From an uncultured Nitrosomonadaceae bacterium (GTDB lineage: Bacteria; Pseudomonadota; Gammaproteobacteria; Burkholderiales; Nitrosomonadaceae), in contig CALSMH010000003.1 in assembly GCA_943787405.1 (NCBI GenBank), forward strand, positions 124,001-188,000: 64,000 nt of DNA. The letters run 5' to 3'. Every line of letters begins with the position of its first letter. The first letter of the stretch is position 1. The notes below the pieces were generated by a model, which had not been told where the DNA came from, searched no databases, and saw only the letters and a list, made by a program, of their open reading frames with translations. Shown one piece after another: positions 56,159 through 64,000 of the stretch. The position numbers and the translations under genes are program-made.

Positions 56159-57313
56159 TTAATTAGCCAATAACAGAATTTCATCCCACATGCGGCCGAA
56201 GAAACTCGATTTTTCAACAGATTCTAGAGCTATTAACGGATATTTTCCCATTATTTTTCCATCAAATATAAATTTAACTACTCCAACCTCTTGCCCTACA
56301 TTTATTGGTGCGATCACTGGTTGTTTATACTCCATAGTAGCTTTTAATTTAGACGCCTGTCCCTTAGGCAATGAAAAATAAAGATCATGGTTAAACCCTG
56401 TTCTAAGTATTTTTCGTTGGCCTTTCCATAATTTAATAGTAGTCACTTCTTGTTTTCTTCGAAATACACGAACAGTGTCATAAGATAAAAAACCATAATT
56501 CAATAGACGTTGGCTTTCTATAGTACGTACACTAGTAGATTTAGCTCCAAGTACAATTGAGATTAACCTTCGATTATTTCTCTTTGCTGAGGCAACAAGA
56601 CAATACCCTGCAGCCTTAGTATACCCAGTCTTAAGCCCATCTACATTTGGGTCTAACCATAGAAGTCTATTACGATTAGATTGTGAAATTTTATTATATG
56701 TATATTCTCGCAGAGAATATAGTGGGTAATACTCTGGAAAACGCCTTATTATGTCAGATACGAGTAAGGTCAGATCATGGGCAGTAGTAAAATGATCTGG
56801 ATTTGGAAGGCCGCTAGTATTGGTAAAATGTGTGCCCTTCATTCCAAGTCTTTCCGCCTCTTTATTCATCAAATTTACAAAATTCTCCTCTGAACCGGCA
56901 ATAGCCTCTGCCAAAGCTATGCTAGCATCATTTCCTGACTGTACAATTAGCCCGTTAATTAATTCTTCTATTGTTACTGCCTTACCTGGCTCTATAAACA
57001 TTCGCGAACCCTCTGCACGCCAAGCTTTTTTCGATACAGGAACAATTTGTTTTAAGGAAATTCGTTTTTGCCTAAGAGCTGAAAAAACAATCTGTGCCGT
57101 CATCATTTTAGTAAGTGATGCAGGCTCAACACGTTTAGAAGAATTCTGGCTGACCAAAGTCTGCCCACTTTGGAAATCAGTAAGAATATAAGTATCTGTA
57201 GCAATCGATAATTCAGATAAAGACTTTGTTTTTATCTGCGATTGATTCTTAGGTTGTTGAGAAAATATTGGGAATGAAGCAAAAAAAAGTGCAAATAAGA
57301 TTATATATTTCAT
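56159..57313 (-). CDS. dacA: D-alanyl-D-alanine carboxypeptidase (PBP5/6 type)
   Basis: A low-molecular-weight penicillin-binding protein that trims the terminal D-Ala of peptidoglycan stems. The 384-residue precursor has a signal peptide (MKYIILFALFFASFPIFS). The three catalytic motifs are SLTK in EPASLTKMMTAQ, SGN in VQSGNDASIAL, and KTG in VDGLKTGYTKAAGY. The C-terminal PBP5 domain ends with an amphipathic stretch (FFGRMWDEILLLAN) that would anchor it to the inner membrane. It is the first gene of the dac-dat-ybeD-lipBA run. Confidence 0.96.
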   Translation of the reverse strand: MKYIILFALFFASFPIFSQQPKNQSQIKTKSLSELSIATDTYILTDFQSGQTLVSQNSSKRVEPASLTKMMTAQIVFSALRQKRISLKQIVPVSKKAWRAEGSRMFIEPGKAVTIEELINGLIVQSGNDASIALAEAIAGSEENFVNLMNKEAERLGMKGTHFTNTSGLPNPDHFTTAHDLTLLVSDIIRRFPEYYPLYSLREYTYNKISQSNRNRLLWLDPNVDGLKTGYTKAAGYCLVASAKRNNRRLISIVLGAKSTSVRTIESQRLLNYGFLSYDTVRVFRRKQEVTTIKLWKGQRKILRTGFNHDLYFSLPKGQASKLKATMEYKQPVIAPINVGQEVGVVKFIFDGKIMGKYPLIALESVEKSSFFGRMWDEILLLAN

Positions 57314-57487
57314 TGTAATTGAATAGAATTATTTTTTATAAAACTAATGAGAATTTATATACAAAGCAACTCTTTGAAGAAAAATTTTCTGAGAAATGCC
57401 ACGGAGCTCTTTCTTACTATTTTTACATTTACTTTGACCCAATATTGAAATAAAACAGTAAAGAATGACAATGTATCTTGTCTATTG

Positions 57488-57766
57488 CTATTTACCTAGG
57501 CACAAATTGTACCCATCTTTCCAGCCATTCCTATATTGATTTTCTTTGGCAAATCGTTTCTCATCCTTTAATCCATACGTAGACCCCTTAGCAGTTTCGC
57601 ATCCATCAATATAACCATCTTTAAAATCAGGTCGGTACCCAGCAAGATTATACGTAGGACGAGTACTTGATACCAATGGATCAGGAGTTTTTATTTCTTT
57701 ACTGGCGTTTGGTGATGCACAACCTGCGATCACTAAAATAGTCATTATTACGATTAAACGCCCCAT
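57488..57766 (-). CDS. Small lipoprotein with repeated DGYxDG-type motif
   Basis: A 92-residue precursor with lipobox IAGC (Cys16), so a lipoprotein. The mature part has DFKDGYIDGCETAKG and NGWKDGYNLCLGK, a pair of similar segments each with a Cys, which may form a disulphide. An AGGAGGT ribosome site is almost perfect. Small lipoproteins of this pattern are found in various proteobacteria without known function. It stands alone between dacA and sucD. Confidence 0.75.
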   Translation of the reverse strand: MGRLIVIMTILVIAGCASPNASKEIKTPDPLVSSTRPTYNLAGYRPDFKDGYIDGCETAKGSTYGLKDEKRFAKENQYRNGWKDGYNLCLGK

Positions 57767-57903
57767 CTATCATTACCTCCTATGTCCCATAAGATTTTTC
57801 TAAGAAGAGTAGGAGTAAACTATAAATCAATAAGTAGTTCTGCCTTCACATCTTAAATAAGAAGATAGCTAAGCCTAAATATTTCAATCCTAGAAATTAA
57901 ATT

Positions 57904-58782
57904 TTATCTTAACACTGACTTTAGTAATTTCCCCATCTCTGCTGGATTGCGAGTTATTTTTATTCCACATCCCTCCATCGTTTCAATCTTTTCCTGAGCA
58001 GTACCCTTGCCACCAGAGATAATGGCACCTGCATGCCCCATTCTCTTACCTTCTGGCGCCGTAACTCCCGCAACAAATCCCACCACTGGTTTCGTCATAT
58101 TTTTCTTAATCCAGGCAGCACACTCTTCCTCATCAGAACCACCAATTTCGCCGACCATAAGTACTGCGTCAGTATCGTTATCCTCATTAAACATTCTCAT
58201 TACGTCAAGATGCTTCAACCCATTTATCGGATCACCCCCAATGCCAATGCAAGTTGACTGCCCCAAGCCCTGCTCCATTAATTGAGCAACTGCTTCATAA
58301 GTCAACGTTCCGGATCGGGACACTACACCAATACGACCTTTTTTATGGATATGCCCAGGCATGATCCCTATCTTAATTTCATCGGGCGTAATAATACCAG
58401 GGCAATTAGGCCCGATCAGAAAAGTCTTATGTTCATGCATCTTATAACGAGTTCTGATCATATCGCGCACTGGAATACCCTCAGTAATGCAAATTACCAA
58501 ATCAAGTCCCGCATCCACTGCCTCATCTATTGCTGAGGCAGCAAAAGGTGGTGGCACATATATTACTGAGACTGTTGCTCCTGTAGCTTGCTTTGCTTCT
58601 TTAACAGTTGCAAAAACTGGAATCTTTTCAAAACGCTCACCCGGTCTTTTTGGATTCACACCTGCAACAAAACAATTTTTTCCATTTGCATATTCTATAC
58701 ATGATTTTGTATGAAACTGGCCGGTTTTCCCAGTAATCCCCTGAGTCATTACTCTTGTATCTTTATTAATTAAAATTGCCAT
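57904..58782 (-). CDS. sucD: Succinyl-CoA ligase, alpha subunit
   Basis: The subunit that binds CoA and is phosphorylated on His in the TCA cycle step succinyl-CoA to succinate. The 292-residue protein has the CoA-binding [26 protein letters not shown] and the active loop [14 protein letters not shown], with the phosphorylated His. It lies 2 bases after sucC on the same strand, forming sucCD. Confidence 0.97.
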   Translation of the reverse strand: MAILINKDTRVMTQGITGKTGQFHTKSCIEYANGKNCFVAGVNPKRPGERFEKIPVFATVKEAKQATGATVSVIYVPPPFAASAIDEAVDAGLDLVICITEGIPVRDMIRTRYKMHEHKTFLIGPNCPGIITPDEIKIGIMPGHIHKKGRIGVVSRSGTLTYEAVAQLMEQGLGQSTCIGIGGDPINGLKHLDVMRMFNEDNDTDAVLMVGEIGGSDEEECAAWIKKNMTKPVVGFVAGVTAPEGKRMGHAGAIISGGKGTAQEKIETMEGCGIKITRNPAEMGKLLKSVLR

Positions 58783-58784
58783 GA

Positions 58785-59954
58785 CTACTCTCCTCTAGAT
58801 GCAGCTGTCACGACATTTCGTGCTGCATCATCCATACTATTTGCTGAAATAATTTCTAACCCAGATTCAGTTAATATACGCTTGCCGTGACCAGCATTAG
58901 TTCCTTCCAGACGAACCACTAAAGGCAAGGTTAATTTAACTTCTCTGGCGGCTTTAACAACACCACTAGCGATAACATCACATCTCATAATGCCACCAAA
59001 TATATTTACCAAAATTGCCCTTAAATTTGCATTACTAAGCATTATTTTAAATGCCTCTGTTACTTTCTCAGTAGTTGCACCACCTCCTACATCAAGAAAG
59101 TTTGCTGGGTTTCCCCCATAGAGTTTAATAATGTCCATAGTAGCCATTGCAAGACCCGCGCCGTTTACTAAGCAACCAATATTACCGTCAAGCGGTACAT
59201 ATGAGAGATCATACTTCGATGCCTTAGTCACCAATGGGTCTTCTTCATCAAGATCACGTAATACTTCAATCTCTGAATGACGAAATAATGAATTATCATC
59301 AAAACTCATTTTCGCATCTAACGCAAGAAAGTGATTCTCGGTGGTCAGTATCATTGGATTAATTTCAACTAATGATGCATCTGTACTATTAAATAGTTTA
59401 TATAAATTTTTTAATAATGTAGTAATTTCAGACAAATCACATTGTGGAAAACTTATGATTTGAGAAATTTTTTTTATATCCTCATTTGTTAATCCTTCTA
59501 TCGGATCAATTAATACTTTGTTAATTTTCTCTGGAGTTTTATTTGCCACATCTTCAATATTCATGCCGCCTTCTGAACTTGCCATTAGACAGACCCTTTG
59601 GCTACTACGGTCTACTAACATCCCAACATAAAATTCTTTCTGTATAGAAGCGCCCTGCTCAATAAAGAGTCGCCGAACAACCTGGCCATTCTTGTCAGTC
59701 TGATGTGTAACCAATTTCATTCCAAGTATCTCTTCTGCATGATCTTTAACATCATTTAGTGATTTCGCAATCTTTACTCCACCACCTTTACCGCGCCCAC
59801 CAGCATGAATCTGTGCCTTTACGGCCCATATCTCCCCCCCCAGCTTTATTGACGCCTCAACTGCCTCCTTTACGCTAAAGCATGCAATCCCATCTAGTAC
59901 AGGAATACCATTTTTTCTAAATAAATTCTTAGCCTGATATTCATGAATTTTCAT
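58785..59954 (-). CDS. sucC: Succinyl-CoA ligase, beta subunit
   Basis: The ATP-grasp subunit that binds nucleotide and succinate. The 389 residues open with [36 protein letters not shown] and LEINPMIL-type segments follow (here LVEINPMIL), with [11 protein letters not shown] near the C-terminal end. The gene is followed at once by sucD. The next gene upstream, a hydroxyacid dehydrogenase, ends 23 bases before it, so it may be co-transcribed. Confidence 0.97.
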   Translation of the reverse strand: MKIHEYQAKNLFRKNGIPVLDGIACFSVKEAVEASIKLGGEIWAVKAQIHAGGRGKGGGVKIAKSLNDVKDHAEEILGMKLVTHQTDKNGQVVRRLFIEQGASIQKEFYVGMLVDRSSQRVCLMASSEGGMNIEDVANKTPEKINKVLIDPIEGLTNEDIKKISQIISFPQCDLSEITTLLKNLYKLFNSTDASLVEINPMILTTENHFLALDAKMSFDDNSLFRHSEIEVLRDLDEEDPLVTKASKYDLSYVPLDGNIGCLVNGAGLAMATMDIIKLYGGNPANFLDVGGGATTEKVTEAFKIMLSNANLRAILVNIFGGIMRCDVIASGVVKAAREVKLTLPLVVRLEGTNAGHGKRILTESGLEIISANSMDDAARNVVTAASRGE

Positions 59955-59977
59955 ATTCTATATTCCACTATATTTTT

Positions 59978-60928
59978 TTAAGTAACTAGATTCTGTGGGT
60001 TCCCTGCAACCCACTCCTCAATATTATTAATTAACTGTTCTGCTAATAATTGCATAGCTCCATCTGAAGTCCATGCCACATGTGGAGTCAAAATAAAATT
60101 GGGGCGCTTCATATTAAGTAACGGATGACTATTTTCAGGTGGTTCAGTAGTTAAGACATCAAAACCAGCACCGGCAATTAAGCCTTCATCTAGCGCTTGG
60201 AGTAATGCTCTTTCATTTACCAAGCCCCCACGTGCAGTATTGATTAACAATGCATTACGTTTCATTATCCTTAGCTCGTTAATTCCGATCATATCACGAG
60301 TATCCGGAGTCATTGGACAATGAAGTGAGACTATATCGGAGCGAGCCAACAACACTTTGAAAGGAACAGATTCTACGTTATCCTTACTTAAAGATTTATA
60401 ATTTGAAAATATCACACGCATACCGAATCCTCGGGCAATTGCCGCTGTAGCCTGGCCAATTGCACCATTTCCGACGATGCCTATAGTTGCGCCATATAAA
60501 TCATAGATATCATGAGTAAACAGACAGAATTGATCTGATTTCTGCCACACACCATTCTCAATATCCTGACGATAAGCAATCAAATTTCTACGTAAAGAAA
60601 GGATCATCATAAACACATGCTCCGGAACTGTGCGCACTGCGTAATTCCTAATATTAGCTACCTCAACTCCATGAATTTTACAAGCAGCTATATCAGCACA
60701 GTCATAACCTGTTGCTGCAACTGCAACCATTTTTAATTTAGGCAATTTAACGAGCATCTCGTCGTTCAGTTGTACTTTATTAATAATTGCAATAGTAGCT
60801 TGCTGAAGGCGAGGTACAATCTGATTAAATGAGGTCTTAGAATATTCTTCATATGTATGCTCAAAATTTAAGCTTCGTACTTCCGCCTTAACAGAATTCC
60901 GATCAAGAAAAACAACATGGTGTTTCAT
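59978..60928 (-). CDS. D-2-hydroxyacid dehydrogenase, glycerate dehydrogenase type
   Basis: A 316-residue NAD(P)-dependent dehydrogenase of the D-isomer family, probably a hydroxypyruvate/glyoxylate reductase (HprA-like). The Rossmann motif GIVGNGAIGQ, the catalytic Arg in LINTARGGLVNE, a Glu further on and the catalytic His in LTPHVAWTS are visible. Placement before sucCD hints at carbon metabolism, for example glycerate or glyoxylate handling, but the substrate is not fixed by sequence. Confidence 0.88.
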   Translation of the reverse strand: MKHHVVFLDRNSVKAEVRSLNFEHTYEEYSKTSFNQIVPRLQQATIAIINKVQLNDEMLVKLPKLKMVAVAATGYDCADIAACKIHGVEVANIRNYAVRTVPEHVFMMILSLRRNLIAYRQDIENGVWQKSDQFCLFTHDIYDLYGATIGIVGNGAIGQATAAIARGFGMRVIFSNYKSLSKDNVESVPFKVLLARSDIVSLHCPMTPDTRDMIGINELRIMKRNALLINTARGGLVNERALLQALDEGLIAGAGFDVLTTEPPENSHPLLNMKRPNFILTPHVAWTSDGAMQLLAEQLINNIEEWVAGNPQNLVT

Positions 60929-61136
60929 GTCTATCCTCTTTTAATTTAAATTAATAAATATATGAATAATAATCTACAATGGCGTCAAAATGGCCAAGTG
61001 AAATCAGATTTAATAATTTCCCAGAACATGTAATAATACCATTCAGATATGTGAACACATACCTCGTTCACAGCTCTCTGGAAGAAATAATACATACAAA
61101 ACAATGTTTTAAATAATATTAATTTATGTCCTTCCT

Positions 61137-62057
61137 TTGATAAAAAACACCACCTCTGTTCTAGGCTATCGTGGTCGATTTGCGCCATCTCCAACCGGGG
61201 GGCTACATTTTGGTTCGTTAATTGCTGCTGTAGGTAGTTATTTGGATGCAAAATCCTATGGTGGCGAATGGTTAGTCAGAATCGAAGATTTGGATAGGCC
61301 ACGTGAGGTGCCTGGTGCATCCTATAAAATTCTTAAATCCCTAGAAACCTTAGGAATGGAATGGGACCACGAAGTAATCTATCAGGATCAAAGGAAAGAT
61401 ATTTATGAAAGTGTACTTACTATGTTTAACAAACGTAAGTTAATTTATCCATGTACCTGTACACGTAAAGAAATATCCAACTCAAGTATCGCAGGAATTA
61501 GTGGTCAGATATATGCAGGAACATGTCGAAATAATATACAAAAAGATGGTTACTTTGGTGCGGTTAGAATTAAAACAAATAATACTATTATAGAGTTTAA
61601 AGACACTTTACATGGCCTAATTAATCAGAATCTTCAGAATGAAACAGGTGACTTTATACTACGTAGAGCTGACAAAATTTACGCTTATCAATTAGCTGTT
61701 GTAGTAGATGATTTTGCACAGGGTATTACTAATGTAGTGCGTGGCGCAGACCTACTCGACTCTACCCCACGACAAATTTATTTACAGAAATTATTAGGCT
61801 ACTCTACACCAACATATACACATTTACCTGTTGCAGTGAACAATAATGGGGAGAAGCTTAGCAAACAAACAAAGGCAGCTCACCTTGATATATCAAGTCC
61901 AGTAAAACAATTAATGCAAGCAGTAAATTTCCTTGGTCAAGAGCCACCAATTGAATTGCAAAAGGAGAATATAATGTCCTTCTGGGAATGGGCCTTTGTA
62001 AACTGGAATCCGAAAAGAATTCATAAAAAGAGAATCATCCAGTTTCCTGACAGATAA
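61137..62057 (+). CDS. gluQ: Glutamyl-Q tRNA(Asp) synthetase
   Basis: A GltX catalytic-domain paralogue that attaches Glu to queuosine in the anticodon of tRNA-Asp. The 306-residue product lacks the anticodon-binding part. The HIGH-type motif is FAPSPTGGLHFGSL and the KMSKS-type is GEKLSKQTK; a zinc-site segment YPCTCTRKEI is followed by AGTCR. The start is TTG at 61137, without a visible ribosome site; no better in-frame start was found. Confidence 0.93.
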   Translation: MIKNTTSVLGYRGRFAPSPTGGLHFGSLIAAVGSYLDAKSYGGEWLVRIEDLDRPREVPGASYKILKSLETLGMEWDHEVIYQDQRKDIYESVLTMFNKRKLIYPCTCTRKEISNSSIAGISGQIYAGTCRNNIQKDGYFGAVRIKTNNTIIEFKDTLHGLINQNLQNETGDFILRRADKIYAYQLAVVVDDFAQGITNVVRGADLLDSTPRQIYLQKLLGYSTPTYTHLPVAVNNNGEKLSKQTKAAHLDISSPVKQLMQAVNFLGQEPPIELQKENIMSFWEWAFVNWNPKRIHKKRIIQFPDR

Positions 62058-62219
62058 AAAGTAAAAAATAATAAATAACAATTACTTAAGGCGCTCATGT
62101 TCGATGATAGCATTTAAGAGAATTAGGAATAATTTAATAAAATGATATAGAAACGAATGAGTAGACTAATGGCCTTTTCTGAATGGTAAAATAAGCTATA
62201 GGATCAACAGGGAGAAGAT

Positions 62220-63380
62220 GTGTCTTTTTTGCCATTTTATATACCGCAGCGTAAAAAACTGAAAATTGTAATTATTGGAGGTGGTTATGCTGGTATCGCA
62301 GCCCTGACTTCTTTTGTACGTTATATGCCAGATGCGAATATAACAATCGTTGATCCCAGGTCACACCATATCAAAATTACACACCTTCATGAGTCATTTA
62401 GATATCCGTTACAAGACTTTATGGTTCCATTCTCCTCCCTAGAAGAACGTTTCGGTTGTCGCCACATCTGTGGTGAATTACAAGCAACAGAAGACAATAT
62501 TTTGCAATGGAGAGATGATAAATTTATAACTATTCATAAAGAAAAAATAGAATTTGATTACATTTTAATAGCATCAGGAGCAGCTTTTGGTCGAAATTCT
62601 CAGGAAAATAATGTCTACGATATAAGTACTTTTCTGACTATATCTGGATCTGAGCTATTAAATCGTAGTCTAGAAACAATTGACCAAGAGAAACCATACA
62701 TTTCAGTAGTAGGTGGAGGTGCAACAGGTATTCAATTCCTCTTTGAAATTGCTCATTTCATCAAGCGAAAAAAAATGGAATTAGGTCTTAGGCTAATACA
62801 CAGCAATGATCGAGTTCTTCAACAGTTCCCTGAAGGCTTCTCTGAATATACTGAAGCCAGAATGTCCGAGCTTGGTGTCGATTTTCAGCAGAATACATAT
62901 TATCAAAAACAAACTGAAAACAGCATATTCCTAAAATCAAAAGAGACAAAAGAAGAGTTTGAACTTCCTTCCAGAATGACATTACTCTTCCTAGGTAATA
63001 ACCCAGGAAAAAGGCTATTCGCAAATACTTTTGGTCAAGTTATAATAGATAGCCAACCAATAAGAAATATTTTTTTAGCAGGAGACTGCTCTAATTATGA
63101 TTCATGTGGTTCGAATACCATGTCAGCCCAGTCTTCAGTTCGTAAAGGTAGGCTTGCCGCATGTAATATTTTACGGGATTCAAGTATACTGAAGATATTT
63201 GAACCTTATCTTCACCAGGATCTTGGCTACGTTATTAGCCTTGGGCCAAAAGATGCAGTAGGATGGCTAGCAGTAGAAAATAATGTGGTAGGTGGTACCC
63301 CTGCGCTGCTCCTAAAAGAGCTAGTAGAATCTCAGTATGATCTACTACTAGCAAAAGGAATAGACACCTATTTGATGTAA
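62220..63380 (+). CDS. FAD-dependent pyridine nucleotide oxidoreductase, NDH-2-like
   Basis: A 386-residue flavoprotein of the pyridine nucleotide-disulphide reductase fold. The FAD-binding motif is VIIGGGYAGIAAL and the second Rossmann motif is SVVGGGATGIQF; IFLAGDCSNYDSCGSN is the second FAD site near the C-terminus. No redox-active Cys pair is visible, so a type II NADH dehydrogenase or sulfide:quinone-like role is possible. The first codon is GTG at 62220, 5 bases after GGGAG; an out-of-frame ATG overlaps it at 62218. The next gene follows after 27 bases. Confidence 0.85.
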   Translation: MSFLPFYIPQRKKLKIVIIGGGYAGIAALTSFVRYMPDANITIVDPRSHHIKITHLHESFRYPLQDFMVPFSSLEERFGCRHICGELQATEDNILQWRDDKFITIHKEKIEFDYILIASGAAFGRNSQENNVYDISTFLTISGSELLNRSLETIDQEKPYISVVGGGATGIQFLFEIAHFIKRKKMELGLRLIHSNDRVLQQFPEGFSEYTEARMSELGVDFQQNTYYQKQTENSIFLKSKETKEEFELPSRMTLLFLGNNPGKRLFANTFGQVIIDSQPIRNIFLAGDCSNYDSCGSNTMSAQSSVRKGRLAACNILRDSSILKIFEPYLHQDLGYVISLGPKDAVGWLAVENNVVGGTPALLLKELVESQYDLLLAKGIDTYLM

Positions 63381-63407
63381 TCACTTGTATTTGAATGGAG
63401 GTTTTTT

Positions 63408-63887
63408 ATGTTTGGCTTAAATAAAGATACGCCCGTAGTGGGTAAAGCTGACATTAAGGTCGAGTCCCCCTGCAAAGAAGTATTTAGTTTTGTTGGCGCT
63501 AACTTTATAAAAAATTATCCAAAATGGTCACCAGAAGTGGTTGAGCTAGAGTCACTAACCGATGGAGTTGTCAAGGTCGGAACTATGTGTCGCCAAGTTC
63601 GTATTGACCAGGGAAGGAGATCTGAATCAACTTTTAAAGTTACAATCTTTCAACCCGGCAAACGTATTTGCTTTGAAGGAGTCTCAAATCCTTACCGGTG
63701 TGATTATGTCCTTGAAAAAGGCACGGGGGCTTCTGCAAGTCAAATTCATTTTACTTTTGAATTACTTAGCCTTGAACTATTCATGAGACCATTTGAAAAA
63801 CTTATTCGATTGGCAGTTCAAGACGGTACAGAAAAAACTGTAAGGAACATCAAGAAATTGGTTGAATCTAAAGACAATAAGATTTAG
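63408..63887 (+). CDS. SRPBCC (START-like) family protein
   Basis: A 159-residue protein of the SRPBCC/polyketide cyclase-dehydrase fold, a hydrophobic-ligand binding domain. The opening DIKVESPCKEVFSFVG, then KNYPKWSPEVVELE, and the C-terminal helix (PFEKLIRLAVQDGTEKTVRNIKKLVES) fit. The ligand is unknown. An ATGGAGG ribosome site precedes the ATG. It follows the flavoprotein by 27 bases, so the two are likely co-transcribed. Confidence 0.82.
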   Translation: MFGLNKDTPVVGKADIKVESPCKEVFSFVGANFIKNYPKWSPEVVELESLTDGVVKVGTMCRQVRIDQGRRSESTFKVTIFQPGKRICFEGVSNPYRCDYVLEKGTGASASQIHFTFELLSLELFMRPFEKLIRLAVQDGTEKTVRNIKKLVESKDNKI

Positions 63888-63956
63888 GCTTAACAACTAC
63901 AGCTGATAATTTGTATAGTTCTACAGATATGATTCACAATAACTTTGGAGAGAGAA

Positions 63957-64000
63957 ATGAATTTTACAGATGAAAAAGATCCCGGATTAATTCCTCAAAT
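63957..64000 (+). CDS. Start of an unidentified gene, cut by the window edge
   Basis: The ATG at 63957 is preceded by GGAGAGAG, a good ribosome site, and opens the frame MNFTDEKDPGLIPQ up to the edge. Fourteen full codons are too few for identification. Confidence 0.55.
   Translation, partial: MNFTDEKDPGLIPQ

Overview
The window looks like chromosome from a low-G+C betaproteobacterium, probably near Nitrosomonadales or Methylophilales. This rests on gene order and protein family resemblance, not on a database search. Betaproteobacterial neighbourhoods include gloB / methyltransferase / rnhA / dnaQ, bamD divergent from rluD-pgeF, accA-tilS, rpsF-rpsR-rplI-dnaB, rnr next to tRNA-Leu, and dacA-dat-ybeD-lipB-lipA. 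Most of the window is AT-rich housekeeping DNA with short gaps.

Layout. 1-3.4 kb: a leftward run uvrC (cut by the window edge), a small tautomerase, a family-5 uracil-DNA glycosylase, pgl and gloB. 3.5-7.4 kb: rightward methyltransferase, rnhA, dnaQ, gltX, tRNA-Ala(GGC) and tRNA-Glu(TTC). 7.5-16.1 kb: a MerC-like protein, bamD / rluD-pgeF, a ZIP metal transporter behind a perfect palindrome, and several small or poorly known genes. 16.2-27.6 kb: typA, an RhlE-type helicase with a long Asn/Ser/Arg tail, then a leftward run accA-tilS-radA-ceramidase-like-truncated haemoglobin, an ABC-F protein (YbiT type) and ampD.

27.6-39.8 kb is the accessory part, lying between ampD and tRNA-Ser(GCT). Its core is a tightly packed leftward operon (about 36.7 to 28.5 kb) that I do not recognise as a characterised system. 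In order it encodes a secreted protein, a lipoprotein with a glycine-rich hydrophobic segment, a TPR-like/coiled-coil membrane protein, a membrane-anchored PEGA-repeat protein with a formylglycine-generating-enzyme-like (SUMF1) domain lacking the catalytic cysteines, a 48-residue single-helix protein, a MotA/TolQ/ExbB channel protein, and two different von Willebrand factor A (vWA) proteins. Both vWA proteins begin with an ExbD/TolR-like transmembrane helix carrying an Asp. I infer an ion-driven envelope machine with a heterodimeric B-subunit. Around it lie a second shorter DnaQ-like exonuclease, a secreted nuclease, and a secreted protein plus rhodanese behind a Fur-box-like element.

39.8-64 kb returns to housekeeping: lysC, a radical-SAM protein, dnaB, rplI-rpsR-rpsF (no priB), rlmB, rnr, tRNA-Leu(CAG), an ABC exporter, an orphan lptE that seems to start at ATT, a divergent Nramp-like transporter of unusual base composition, the lipoate/peptidoglycan cluster, sucCD, a hydroxyacid dehydrogenase, gluQ, an NDH-2-like flavoprotein, an SRPBCC protein and the first codons of one more gene.
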